This document shows, in pieces, positions 36,336-44,907 of a DNA stretch of 64,000 nt (positions are counted from its first letter, which is position 1; the number at the start of each line of letters is the position of its first letter). A program made the position numbers and the translations under genes. This stretch comes from Salipiger pentaromativorans (GTDB lineage Bacteria > Pseudomonadota > Alphaproteobacteria > Rhodobacterales > Rhodobacteraceae), in NCBI RefSeq assembly GCF_024721115.1, contig NZ_JAMDHK010000016.1, forward strand, positions 132,523-196,522. The letters are read 5' to 3'. Below the pieces are notes generated by a model. It worked only from the letters and a program-made list of their open reading frames with translations. It searched no databases and was not told the origin of the DNA.

Positions 36336-37439
36336 ATGAACATCGCCACCCCCCTGAACGTGGTCGATTTCGACGCCATCGAGCGGATCTCGAAAACCGA
36401 TCTCGCCCCCATCGCTCGCAAGATCGACGAAGAGCGTATCTATCCCGAAGAGATCATGCGCGCCCTGGGCGCGGCGGGGGCCTATGGCACCCATATCGGC
36501 GGCAGCGACGCGGCGACCGATCTGTCCGAGGCGATCCTTGCGATGTCCCGGGCCTCGGAAACCTGTCTTTCGACCGGCTTCTGCATGTGGTGCCAGGATG
36601 CGCTGGCCTGGTACATCGCCTCGTCGGAAAACGACTGGCTGAAAACCAGCATCCTGCCCGGCGTGGCCAGGGGCGAGATCCTCGGCGGCACCGGCATGTC
36701 GAACCCGATGAAATCCATCGCCGAGATCGAGCCGCTGCGCCTCAAGGGCAAGCGCGTCGAGGGCGGCTATCAGGTCAAGGGCCTGCTGCCCTGGGTCTCG
36801 AACCTGTCCGACGGCGGCTATTTCGGCGTGATGTTCTCGGTCGAGGAGGGCGACGCGGTCAAGACCGTCATGGCCATCGCCCATGCGGACGAGGCCAAGG
36901 GCGTGCGTCTGAAGCTCGACCACGAATTTGTCGCCATGGGCGGCACGGCCACGGTCAACGTCCAGTTCCGCGACGTGTTCATCCCCGACGAACAGGTGAT
37001 CGGCGACCCGGCGCCGGCATTCATCAAGCGCATCCGCGGCGGCTTTGTGCTGCTGCAATGCGGCATGGCCGCCGGCATGATCAAAAGCGCCATCGACCTG
37101 ATGGTGCAGGTCGAAAAGCCGCTGGGTCATGTGAACCGCTATCTCGAAAAGCAGCCGGCGGATTTCCAGGCGGAATACGATGCGCTGGTGGCCGAGGTGC
37201 TGGAGCTGTCGAAAACCCCTTATGACGAAAGCCCGGATTACTGGAAGCGCGTGCTTCAGGCGCGGCTGACCGGCGGCGAGCTGGCGGTCGAGGCGGCGCA
37301 TTACGCCATGCTGCATTGCGGGGCGCGCGGCTATGTCAGCCAGGGCGTGGCGCAGCGGCGGCTGCGCGAAGCCTATTTCGTGGCCATCGTGACCCCCGCG
37401 ACCAAGCACCTGCGCAAGATGCTGGCCGAGCTGGGCTGA
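36336..37439 (+). CDS. Acyl-CoA dehydrogenase-fold flavoprotein, probable monooxygenase type
   Basis: A 367-residue protein with the three acyl-CoA dehydrogenase domains: an N-terminal helical part, a middle beta-domain (GGTGMSNPMKSIAEIEPL, 117-134) and a C-terminal four-helix bundle. In true dehydrogenases the segment after GY near the end carries the catalytic Glu; here RGYVSQGVAQRRLREA has Gln336 at about that position. Loss of this base is typical of flavin-dependent oxygenases of this fold, so oxygenation of a nitrogen or sulfur compound is plausible. The ATG at 36336 has AGGAG eight bases upstream. The partner reductase could be the FAD enzyme at 38981. The substrate is unknown. Confidence 0.8.
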   Translation: MNIATPLNVVDFDAIERISKTDLAPIARKIDEERIYPEEIMRALGAAGAYGTHIGGSDAATDLSEAILAMSRASETCLSTGFCMWCQDALAWYIASSENDWLKTSILPGVARGEILGGTGMSNPMKSIAEIEPLRLKGKRVEGGYQVKGLLPWVSNLSDGGYFGVMFSVEEGDAVKTVMAIAHADEAKGVRLKLDHEFVAMGGTATVNVQFRDVFIPDEQVIGDPAPAFIKRIRGGFVLLQCGMAAGMIKSAIDLMVQVEKPLGHVNRYLEKQPADFQAEYDALVAEVLELSKTPYDESPDYWKRVLQARLTGGELAVEAAHYAMLHCGARGYVSQGVAQRRLREAYFVAIVTPATKHLRKMLAELG

Positions 37440-37468
37440 TCCGTCCCGGATCCTTGGAAAACCGCAAC

Positions 37469-37491
37469 GGCGGCGCGCGATCCGCGCCGCC
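37469..37491 (+). other. Intercistronic hairpin before the rhodanese gene
   Basis: GGCGGCGCG and CGCGCCGCC form a perfect 9-bp stem with a CGATC loop, 30 bp after the flavoprotein stop. There is no T-run. The rest of the 139-bp gap shows no other feature. Confidence 0.5.
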
Positions 37492-37578
37492 GGACGGGGA
37501 AGAACGGCCCGGACACAGGGCCGCGGAAGACCGACGAAGATTTGCGAACAGGACTCCCAACAGAGAGGAAATGCCGAA

Positions 37579-38436
37579 ATGACGTCTGCCCTTGTCACTC
37601 CCGAAGAGCTGTCGAAAATGGTCGATGCCGAGGTTGCCGTGGTGATCGACACCCGCGACCCCGAAAGCTACGCCGCGGGCCATATCCCCGGCGCGGTCAA
37701 CATGCATGACATCTTCACCTATCTCGCCACCTCCGACGCCTCGGGCATGTCCGAGCTGAAAGAGAAATTCGCCGCCGAATTCGGCGCGGCGGGGCTCGAC
37801 GGCGAAAAGACCGCCGTGATCTACGAAGCCTCGATGAACACCGGCTTCGGCCAGTCCTGCCGGGGCTTCTATCTGCTGAGCTTCCTCGGCTATCCCAAGG
37901 TCAAGGTGCTGCATGGCGGCTTTGCCGCCTGGACGACCGAGGGCATGCCCGTCTCGACCGAAGCGGTCACGCCGGTGCCGGGCAGCTTCGAGATCGACGA
38001 GGCCGCCGCCGCGATCATGATGGATGCCGAGGACATGAAGGCCGCCATCGCGGACGAGGGGGCCGTCATCCTCGACGTGCGCGACATCGACGAATGGATC
38101 GCCACCTCGTCTTCGCCCTATGGCGTCGATTTCTGCCCGCGCAAGGGCCGCATCCCCGGTGCCGTCTGGATCGAATGGTATCGCATGATGAAGCCCACCG
38201 CGCTTGGCCCGATGCTGAAATCCAAGGACGAGGTGCTGGCCGAATGCGCCACCGTCGGCATCACGCCCGACACGCCGGTCAAGCTCTATTGCTTCAAGGG
38301 CGCGCGTGCCTCGAACACCTTCCTCGCGCTGAAAGAGGCGGGGGTGAAGGATGTCGCGATCTATTTCGGCTCGTGGAACGAATGGTCGCGCGACCCGTCC
38401 CTGCCGATCGAGGAAGGGCTGCCCTTCGGCGCCTGA
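37579..38436 (+). CDS. Two-domain rhodanese (sulfurtransferase)
   Basis: A 285-residue tandem rhodanese that moves sulfane sulfur between thiols, cyanide or other acceptors. The N-terminal domain (about 5-125, IDTRDPESYAAGHIPGAVN) lacks a usable active loop. The C-terminal domain (about 145-280) has LDVRDIDEW and the active-site Cys238 in the loop CFKGARA. A three-codon frame (ATG CCG AAA TGA, 37571-37582) overlaps the start. Lying directly before cyanase, it points to a substrate containing both sulfur and a cyanate-type carbon-nitrogen unit. Confidence 0.88.
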   Translation: MTSALVTPEELSKMVDAEVAVVIDTRDPESYAAGHIPGAVNMHDIFTYLATSDASGMSELKEKFAAEFGAAGLDGEKTAVIYEASMNTGFGQSCRGFYLLSFLGYPKVKVLHGGFAAWTTEGMPVSTEAVTPVPGSFEIDEAAAAIMMDAEDMKAAIADEGAVILDVRDIDEWIATSSSPYGVDFCPRKGRIPGAVWIEWYRMMKPTALGPMLKSKDEVLAECATVGITPDTPVKLYCFKGARASNTFLALKEAGVKDVAIYFGSWNEWSRDPSLPIEEGLPFGA

Positions 38437-38475
38437 TCTTCAAACGATACCAACCACCTGAACGGAGACCTTACC

Positions 38476-38928
38476 ATGACCACCCGTGCCGAGCTGACCG
38501 AGAAAATCGTCGCGCACAAGACCTTCAACGACATCAAATGGGCCGATGTGGCCGCTGCTGTCGGCCAGTCCAAGGAATGGACCACCGCCGCGCTGATGGG
38601 GCAGATCTCGCTCACCAAGGAGCAGATCGAAAAGGCCGGCAACGCGATGGGCCTCAACTTCTCGGACGAGGAAATCGCGCTGCTGATGACCGTGCCCTAT
38701 CGCGGCTCGCTGCCCACTGCCGTGCCCACCGATCCGCTGATCTACCGCCTTTACGAAGTGGTGAACGTCTACGGCACCACCATGAAGGCGCTGATCGAGG
38801 AAGAGTTCGGCGACGGCATCATGTCGGCCATCGACTTCACCATGGACATCTCGCGCACCGAAGACCCCAAGGGCGACCGCGTGAAGATCGTGCTCGACGG
38901 CAAGTTCCTGCCCTACAAGATGTATTGA
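38476..38928 (+). CDS. cynS: Cyanase (cyanate hydratase)
   Basis: Catalyses bicarbonate-dependent decomposition of cyanate to ammonia and CO2 (150 residues; family about 150-160, a decamer). The catalytic triad is present as Arg91 and Glu94 in YRLYEVVNVYG and Ser117 in GDGIMSAIDF. An N-terminal helical domain precedes it. An ATG with GGAGACC upstream starts it 39 bp after the rhodanese gene. No cynT carbonic anhydrase or LysR-type cynR is nearby, unlike E. coli; the candidate regulator is TetR-type. Confidence 0.95.
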   Translation: MTTRAELTEKIVAHKTFNDIKWADVAAAVGQSKEWTTAALMGQISLTKEQIEKAGNAMGLNFSDEEIALLMTVPYRGSLPTAVPTDPLIYRLYEVVNVYGTTMKALIEEEFGDGIMSAIDFTMDISRTEDPKGDRVKIVLDGKFLPYKMY

Positions 38929-38937
38929 TCCCGTCGC

Positions 38938-38959
38938 GGGGGCGGTCATGGCCGCCCCC
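38938..38959 (+). other. Intercistronic hairpin after cynS
   Basis: GGGGGCGG and CCGCCCCC form an 8-bp perfect stem with a six-base loop between cynS and the reductase gene. The next ribosome site, GGAGG, follows shortly. There is no T-run. Confidence 0.45.
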
Positions 38960-38980
38960 GGACCCTCGGAGGATTTTCCC

Positions 38981-40213
38981 ATGACCCATATCGCGATCGT
39001 GGGCGCGGGCCAGGCGGGCTCGGCGCTGGCGGCGAAACTGCGCGCGCTGACATTCGACGGGCGCATCAGCCTGATCGGCGAAGAGCCCGCGCCGCCTTAT
39101 CAGCGCCCGCCGCTGTCGAAGAAATACATGTCGGGCGAGATGGCGCTGGAACGGCTCTATCTGCGTCCCGAGAGCTTTTACGCCGAGCAGGAGATCGCGC
39201 TGCGCACGGGCTGCCGGGTCACCGGGCTGTCGGCGGAGACGCGGCAGCTTGCGCTGACGGGGGGCGAGACGCTCGATTGCGATGCGGTGGTGCTGTGCAC
39301 CGGGGCCGCGCCGATCCGTCTGCCCGCCGCCATCGGCGGCGATTTGGCTGGCGTCCATGTGATGCGCAGCCTTGCCGATGCCGATGCCATGGCGCCGGAA
39401 TTCGGTGCCGGACGTCATGTTCTGATCGTGGGCGGCGGCTATATCGGTCTTGAGGCCGCGGCGGTGGCCGCCGCCAAGGGGCTGAAGGTCACGCTGGTGG
39501 AAATGGCGCCGCGCATTCTGGCGCGGGTCGCGGCCCCCGAGACCGCCGCCTATTTCCGCGCGCTGCATCGCGGGCACGGGGTCGAGATCCTCGAAGGCAC
39601 GGGGCTGACCGGGCTGACCGGGCGCGATGGCCGCGTATGCGAGGCAACGCTCACCGACGGGCGCCGGATCGCGGTGGATTTCGTGATCGCCGGGATCGGG
39701 GTGCGCCCCGACACCGCGCTGGCCGAGGCGGCCGGTCTGGCGCTGGAGGACGGGATTGCCGTCGATGCGCTGGGGCAGAGCTCGGCGCCGGGCATTTATG
39801 CGGCGGGCGATTGCGCCTCGTTTCCCTGGCGGGGCGGGCGGCTGCGGCTGGAAAGCGTGCCGAATGCCATCGACCACGCCGAGGCGGTGGCCGCCACGCT
39901 TATGGGGCAGGGCGCGCCCTATGTGCCAAGGCCCTGGTTCTGGTCCGATCAATACGATGTGAAACTCCAGATCGCCGGGCTGAACAGCGGTTACGACCGG
40001 GTTATTCACCGCCCCGGCGACAGGCCCGGCGCGCAAAGCCACTGGTATTTCCGGGGCACGACCCTGCTGTCGGTGGATGCGATGAACGATCCGCGCGCCT
40101 ATATGGCGGGCAAGCGGTTGATCGACGCCGGAAAATCGCCGCTGATCGACGCGGTGGCCGATCCTGGAACGGCGCTGAAGGCGCTGCCGCTCGCCACGGC
40201 GGAACCGGCCTGA
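38981..40213 (+). CDS. FAD/NAD(P)H-dependent oxidoreductase, ferredoxin/rubredoxin reductase type
   Basis: A 410-residue two-dinucleotide-fold flavoprotein. FAD binding is at IVGAGQAGSALA (5-16), NAD(P) binding at VGGGYIGLEAAAVA, and the second FAD motif is YAAGDCASF. The C-terminal reductase domain carries YDVKLQIAGL and HWYFRGTTLL. Such enzymes feed electrons to small iron-sulfur proteins or oxygenases. No ferredoxin gene is adjacent, so its partner may be the flavoprotein at 36336 or a distant ferredoxin. GGAGG precedes the ATG at 38981. It is the last gene of the cluster and is convergent with the ABC-F gene. Confidence 0.85.
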   Translation: MTHIAIVGAGQAGSALAAKLRALTFDGRISLIGEEPAPPYQRPPLSKKYMSGEMALERLYLRPESFYAEQEIALRTGCRVTGLSAETRQLALTGGETLDCDAVVLCTGAAPIRLPAAIGGDLAGVHVMRSLADADAMAPEFGAGRHVLIVGGGYIGLEAAAVAAAKGLKVTLVEMAPRILARVAAPETAAYFRALHRGHGVEILEGTGLTGLTGRDGRVCEATLTDGRRIAVDFVIAGIGVRPDTALAEAAGLALEDGIAVDALGQSSAPGIYAAGDCASFPWRGGRLRLESVPNAIDHAEAVAATLMGQGAPYVPRPWFWSDQYDVKLQIAGLNSGYDRVIHRPGDRPGAQSHWYFRGTTLLSVDAMNDPRAYMAGKRLIDAGKSPLIDAVADPGTALKALPLATAEPA

Positions 40214-40240
40214 CCCGGTGCCGAGGGGCGCTTGCGCCCC

Positions 40241-42094
40241 TCAGGCGGCCTGCGCCGCCTCCAGCTTTTCCAGCGCCGCTTCCCAAAGCGCCTCGGCGCG
40301 GTGAAGCCCGTCCATGACCTCGGCGTATTTCTTGTTCCAGGTCGCCAGCTCGCCCGCCCGCGTGTCTTCGTAAAGCGCGGGATCGGCGAGCTTGGTGGCG
40401 AGTTTCTCGCGCATCTCCTCGATCTTCTCGACCCGCGCCTCGCATTTGCGCACCTCGGCGCGCAGCGCGAGGATCTCGTCGCGCGTGGGTTTCGGCGCCT
40501 TGGGCGCGGCGGCTTTCTCCGCCTTGGCGGGCTTTTCCTGCGTCAGCAGCATGGCGCGATAGGCGTCGAGATCCTCGTCATAGGGGGTGACGGTGCCGTC
40601 CTTGACCAGCCACAGCCGGTCGGCGACGAGGCTCAGCAGATGCATGTCGTGGCTCACCAGGATCACCGCGCCGGAATAATCGGTCAGCGCCTCGACCAGC
40701 GCCTCGCGGCTTTCGATGTCGAGGTGGTTGGTGGGCTCGTCGAGGATCAGCATATGCGGCGCATCCAGCGTCGCCAGCAGCAGCGACAGCCGCGCCTTCT
40801 GCCCGCCGGAAAGCCGGCCCACCTCGGTCTCCGCCTGCGCCGCCATCAGCCCGAAGCCCGCGAGCTGCGCGCGCAGCCTTGCGGGCGGCGTGTCGGGACG
40901 TTCGCGCTGGAGGTGCTGGAGCGGGGTTTCGTCGAGATAGAGCTCGTCCACCTGGTGCTGGGCGAAATAGCCGATGCGCAGCTTGGAGCTGCGGGTCATC
41001 TTGCCCTCCATCAGCGGCAGCCGGTCGGCCAGCAGCTTCGAGAGCGTCGATTTGCCCTGACCGTTGCGGCCCAAGAGCGCAATCCGGTCGTCCTGGTCGA
41101 TGCGCAGCGTCAGTTTCTTCAGCACCTGCCTGTCGCCATAGCCGGTGGCGCCGCCCTCCAGCGCCACGATGGGGGGCGACAGCGCATCGGGCTGCGGGAA
41201 GGTGAAGACGCGCTTGGCGGCGTCCTCGGGCGCGGTGATGGTCTCCATCTTGGCGATCATCTTGAGCCGCGCCTGCGCCTGCTTGGCCTTGCTGGCCTTG
41301 GCGCGGAACCGGTCCACGAAGCTTTGCAGATGGGCGCGGCGCTCGTCCTGCTTGCGCGCGGCGGCGGCCTGCACCGCGCGGCGCTCGGCCCGTGTGCGGG
41401 CGAAGGTGTCGTAGCCGCCCTGATAAAGCGTCAGCTTGCGCGCCTCCAGATGCAGGATCGCGCCCACGGCGCGGTTCAGCAGCCCGCGGTCGTGGCTGAT
41501 CACGATCACCGTATGCGGGTAGCGCATCAAGTAGCTTTCCAGCCAGAGCGCGCCCTCGAGGTCGAGATAGTTGGTCGGTTCGTCGAGCAGCAGCAGATCC
41601 GGCTCGGCAAAAAGCACGCCCGCCAGCGCCAGCCGCATCCGCCAGCCGCCGGAGAAATCCGAGCTCGGGCGCTGCTGGTCGGCCTCGCTGAACCCCAGCC
41701 CCTTGAGGATCGCGGCCGCACGCCCCTCCGCCGACCAGGCGTCGATATCGGCAAGCCGCGTCTGCACCTCGGCGATGCGGTGCGGGTCGGTGGCGGTCTC
41801 GGCCTCGGCCATCAGCGCGGCGCGCTCGGTATCGGCGGCCAGCACCGTCTCGATCAGCGACATGTCGTTCGCCGGCGCCTCCTGCGCCACGCCGCCGATG
41901 CGGGCGCGCTCGGGCAGCGAGATCTCGCCGCCATCCAGCGTCAGCTCGCCCCGGATCAGCCGGAAGAGCGTGGTCTTGCCGGCGCCGTTCGGCCCCACGA
42001 GACCGACCTTGTGACCGGCGGGAATCACGGCGGAGGCGCCCTCGAACAGAGGCCGGCCCTCGATGGAAAAGGAGATGTCGTCGATGCGTAACAT
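40241..42094 (-). CDS. ABC-F family ATPase (Uup/YheS-like)
   Basis: A 617-residue soluble protein with two ABC domains and no membrane part: Walker A GPNGAGKT (34-41) and GRNGQGKS in the second half, each with an LSGGQ-like signature ([14 protein letters not shown] and [13 protein letters not shown]). The Lys/Arg/Glu-rich linker and a C-terminal coiled coil (about 545-617) are typical of ABC-F proteins that act on ribosomes to relieve stalling. It is divergent from ndk. The subtype (YheS or Uup) is not certain. Confidence 0.88.
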   Translation of the reverse strand: MLRIDDISFSIEGRPLFEGASAVIPAGHKVGLVGPNGAGKTTLFRLIRGELTLDGGEISLPERARIGGVAQEAPANDMSLIETVLAADTERAALMAEAETATDPHRIAEVQTRLADIDAWSAEGRAAAILKGLGFSEADQQRPSSDFSGGWRMRLALAGVLFAEPDLLLLDEPTNYLDLEGALWLESYLMRYPHTVIVISHDRGLLNRAVGAILHLEARKLTLYQGGYDTFARTRAERRAVQAAAARKQDERRAHLQSFVDRFRAKASKAKQAQARLKMIAKMETITAPEDAAKRVFTFPQPDALSPPIVALEGGATGYGDRQVLKKLTLRIDQDDRIALLGRNGQGKSTLSKLLADRLPLMEGKMTRSSKLRIGYFAQHQVDELYLDETPLQHLQRERPDTPPARLRAQLAGFGLMAAQAETEVGRLSGGQKARLSLLLATLDAPHMLILDEPTNHLDIESREALVEALTDYSGAVILVSHDMHLLSLVADRLWLVKDGTVTPYDEDLDAYRAMLLTQEKPAKAEKAAAPKAPKPTRDEILALRAEVRKCEARVEKIEEMREKLATKLADPALYEDTRAGELATWNKKYAEVMDGLHRAEALWEAALEKLEAAQAA

Positions 42095-42140
42095 GTGCGC
42101 GCTCTATCAGAGGCCGCAGGGCGCGGAAATCCCCTATGCT

Positions 42141-42160
42141 CTTCATCTTTCCGAAAATAC
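42141..42160 (-). repeat. Dispersed GTATTTTCGGAAAGATGAAG motif
   Basis: A minus-strand copy of the recurring motif, 47 bases upstream of the ABC-F start, in the divergent gap with ndk. It contains an in-frame ATGAAG that opens a shadow frame. Confidence 0.6.
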
Positions 42161-42302
42161 TCCGGCGCGGCGCGGGGGGAGGGCCGCATCGCTGCCGCCG
42201 CGGCCCGGTTTCCAGGTCTTCCCAATCCGCCCCCCCCGTGCTAACGCCCGCAGCAGAGAATACCGGCCGGGCCCTTTGCCCGGCCTTTCAATGGAGACCA
42301 AC

Positions 42303-42725
42303 ATGTCCGTCGAACGTACCCTTTCGATCATCAAGCCCGATGCCACCCGCCGCAACCTCACCGGCAAGATCAATGCGAAGTTCGAGGAAGCGGGGCTGCG
42401 CATCGTCGCGCAGAAACGCATCCAGCTCACCAAGGCGCAGGCGGGCGAGTTCTACAAGGTGCACGCCGAGCGTCCCTTCTATGACGAGCTCTGCGAGTTC
42501 ATGGCTTCCGAGCCGGTCGTGGTGCAGGTGCTGGAAGGCGATGGTGCCATCGCGAAGAACCGCGAAGTGATGGGCGCCACCAACCCCGCCGATGCCGCAG
42601 AGGGCACCATCCGCGCCGAATTCGCCGAGTCGGTCGGCGAGAACTCGGTGCACGGCTCCGACGCGCCGGAAACCGCCGCCGTCGAGATCGCCTATTTCTT
42701 CTCGGGCCTCGAGCTGGTCGGCTGA
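42303..42725 (+). CDS. ndk: Nucleoside diphosphate kinase
   Basis: Transfers the terminal phosphate between nucleoside di- and triphosphates (140 residues). The phosphohistidine His117 lies in [13 protein letters not shown], and LSIIKPDA is at the start. The ATG at 42303 follows GGAGACC. It is a single-gene unit ending in a strong terminator. Confidence 0.97.
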   Translation: MSVERTLSIIKPDATRRNLTGKINAKFEEAGLRIVAQKRIQLTKAQAGEFYKVHAERPFYDELCEFMASEPVVVQVLEGDGAIAKNREVMGATNPADAAEGTIRAEFAESVGENSVHGSDAPETAAVEIAYFFSGLELVG

Positions 42726-42761
42726 GCCCTTCGGCACAGCGCCCAGACTACTCCGATCGCG

Positions 42762-42791
42762 AAACGGGCGCCCCGCAGGGGCGCCCGTTTT
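42762..42791 (+). terminator. Rho-independent terminator after ndk
   Basis: CGGGCGCCCC, GCA loop, GGGGCGCCCG is a perfect 10-bp stem, extended by AAA/TTT and ending in TTTT. It lies between convergent genes, so it can serve both strands. Confidence 0.88.
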
Positions 42792-42856
42792 CGCGTTGTG
42801 CCGGGGGTGTTCCCGGCGAGAAGCCCCGCAAGGGGCGCCGAGCGCGCGCCGGAGGG

Positions 42857-43198
42857 CTAGGTTTTGCGGGGCGGCAGCACGCCGATCTCGTTCAGCACCG
42901 CCTCGAGCCCGCTCAGCGGCGCGGCCTGGCCCGCGACCTCGGCGCAAAGCGCATCGAAACGCGCGCGCAGCGCCTCTTTCTCCTTGCCTTGGCAATCGTT
43001 CCACGGCCGGCCCTGCAAGGCCATATGCATCACGTAATAGCCGATGAAATGCGGCTTGGTGCCGGCGCGCAGCAGCCGCGCATAGGCCGCATGGGCGCCG
43101 AGCTCGCGCAGGGTCTCGGCATCGGGAATGCCGGCCCGGGCGCAGGCGGCCTCGACCGCCGGTCCCAGGTTGCGGATCGAGGACACCGGCGTGCCCAT
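42857..43198 (-). CDS. TfoX/Sxy C-terminal-domain protein
   Basis: A 113-residue protein matching the TfoX C-terminal (helix-hairpin-helix-like) domain: IRNLGPAVEAACARAGI near the N-terminus, LRELGAHAAYARLLRAG, then HMALQGRPWNDC. The TfoX N-terminal domain is absent, which is common for stand-alone versions. A role in competence is known only for full-length TfoX. It follows the aminotransferase gene with 3 bp between. Confidence 0.8.
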   Translation of the reverse strand: MGTPVSSIRNLGPAVEAACARAGIPDAETLRELGAHAAYARLLRAGTKPHFIGYYVMHMALQGRPWNDCQGKEKEALRARFDALCAEVAGQAAPLSGLEAVLNEIGVLPPRKT

Positions 43199-43201
43199 GG
43201 T

Positions 43202-44389
43202 TCAGGCCGCGACCGCGCGGGTCTCGGCGAAGGCGCAGAGCGTTTCCAGCGCGGCGGCGAAGTCCGCGTCGGGCACGGTCATGGCGACACGGACGAAGCC
43301 CGCCGCCGAGGCGCCGAAACTTTCCCCCGGCATCACCGCGATCCGCCGCTCGTCGAGCAGCGCATGGGCAAAGCTCTCGCCCGAGAGGCCGGTGGCGCGG
43401 ATGTCGAGAAACAGATACATCGCCCCGCCCGAAGGCACGAGCCCGACGCTGTTCTGCTGGGCGAGGATCTGCTGCGCCAGCGCGCGGCGGCGGCGGAAGG
43501 GCTCGGCGATGCGCGTCTCCAGCGGCGTGCCCTGCCGCAACGCGAAAAGCGCCGCGTCCTGGATATAGCCGGGCACGCCATAGGTGGTGTTCACCGACAG
43601 ATCGTAGAGCCGCGCGATGGCCTCTTCCGGCCCCGCGACCCAGCCGATGCGGCTTCCGGTCATGGCATGGCTCTTCGACATCGAGCCGATCACCAGCGTG
43701 CGCGCCGCCATGCCGGGCAGGGCGCGGGGCGACAGATGCGCCCCCTCCCAGATCTGCGTGTCATAGACCTCGTCCGAGATCAGCCAGAGATCCGCCGCCT
43801 CGGCGGCCTGCGCGATCCCCTCCAGCGTGGCGCGCGGATAGATCGCGCCGCTGGGGTTGTTGGGCGTGTTGATCAGCAGCGAGGCGGCGCCGGTCTCCTG
43901 CGCGGCCTCGGCGATGCGTTGCGGGTCGGGCAGGAAGGCCCGCGCCGGGTCGGTGGCGATGGCGCGCGGGCGCGCGCCCACGGCGCGCAGCGTGCCGGGA
44001 TAGGTGGCGTAATGCGGGTCGATGAACAGCGCCGTGTCGCCGGGATCGCAGGCGGCCATATGCGCGGCAAACAGCGCCGCCTGGCCGCCGGGGGTGATCA
44101 GCACATTGGCGCGCGAGGTGGCAACGCCGCTGCGGGCGGCGATGCGCGCGGCCACCGCGTCGCGCAGCGCATCGGTGCCGGGGATCGCCGAATAGCCGGT
44201 GTGGCCGCCGGCGGCGGCCTCGGCCATGGCGCGCAGGATCTCCGGATCGGTGCGGATGTCGTGTTCGCCGATGGTCAGCTCGATGACCGGCTCGCCGGCC
44301 TCGGCCATGCGGCGCGCCTTGAGGAACACCTCCCAGCCGTCGGAGCCGCCGTCGTTCAGCGTGGAAATGCGGTTGGACAGGCGTGGCAT
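43202..44389 (-). CDS. PLP-dependent aminotransferase, class I/II
   Basis: A 395-residue fold-type I aminotransferase. It shows NTPNNPSGAIY, SDEVYD and the PLP lysine in GSMSKSHAMTGSRIGW, with a C-terminal VRVAM. The sequence resembles the broad aspartate/aromatic aminotransferase-like group, and no substrate can be assigned. The ATG at 44389 is clear. The upstream extension of the frame overlaps the sigma-factor operon and is a shadow. It is probably co-transcribed with the TfoX-like gene. Confidence 0.87.
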   Translation of the reverse strand: MPRLSNRISTLNDGGSDGWEVFLKARRMAEAGEPVIELTIGEHDIRTDPEILRAMAEAAAGGHTGYSAIPGTDALRDAVAARIAARSGVATSRANVLITPGGQAALFAAHMAACDPGDTALFIDPHYATYPGTLRAVGARPRAIATDPARAFLPDPQRIAEAAQETGAASLLINTPNNPSGAIYPRATLEGIAQAAEAADLWLISDEVYDTQIWEGAHLSPRALPGMAARTLVIGSMSKSHAMTGSRIGWVAGPEEAIARLYDLSVNTTYGVPGYIQDAALFALRQGTPLETRIAEPFRRRRALAQQILAQQNSVGLVPSGGAMYLFLDIRATGLSGESFAHALLDERRIAVMPGESFGASAAGFVRVAMTVPDADFAAALETLCAFAETRAVAA

Positions 44390-44508
44390 GGCAGGGCTCC
44401 CGATCGGTCTGGCCCGGTCTTGCCACCGGGGCGAAGTGGGGACAAGGGGTGTTGTCGGACAGGGGCCCCCGCCGCGCGCGGGACGGTGCGCGGGCAGGGG
44501 CAACGGCC

Positions 44509-44907
44509 TCAGCCGTCTTCCGAGGCGCGGGCGACAAGCACGACCAGCACCACGTCCTGAACCAGCCGCAGCGTGGTGTCGGCATCGCCGCGGAAGCGCT
44601 CCATCGCGGCCTCGACCGCGGCCTTGTCGAAGGGCCGCGCGGTGCCCGCCGCGACGATGGCGGCACGGGTGCTGGCCAGGTCGCGCAGCGCCGGGCGCAG
44701 CGTGTCGCCATTCGCCGCCAGCGCGTCGCGCAGATCCTTGCGGATCTCGCGGGAGAAGAACGCGTCCTCCGCCGCAGGGCCCAGCAGGTCGGCGCGCATC
44801 GACTGGAAGCGCAGCAGCGCCCCCGCCGTCAGCGCATTGCCCAGCAGCGAGACCGTCAGCACGGCGACAAGCGCGATGCGGCCCGTGTTGCGTTTGATCC
44901 GCTCCAT
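44509..44907 (-). CDS. Periplasmic metal-sensor-like protein (CnrX/ZraP type)
   Basis: A 132-residue protein with one N-terminal membrane helix (about 10-33) and a helical periplasmic domain (REIRKDLRDALAANGDTLRPAL, then AVEAAMERFRGDADTTLRLVQ) as in heavy-metal resistance CnrX/ZraP-like proteins. It ends with hydrophobic residues. Its start shares a base with the preceding stop (TGATG), so it is the third gene of an ECF sigma, membrane protein, sensor operon. Metal-ligand His and Met residues typical of CnrX are not obvious, so the signal may not be a metal. Confidence 0.75.
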   Translation of the reverse strand: MERIKRNTGRIALVAVLTVSLLGNALTAGALLRFQSMRADLLGPAAEDAFFSREIRKDLRDALAANGDTLRPALRDLASTRAAIVAAGTARPFDKAAVEAAMERFRGDADTTLRLVQDVVLVVLVARASEDG

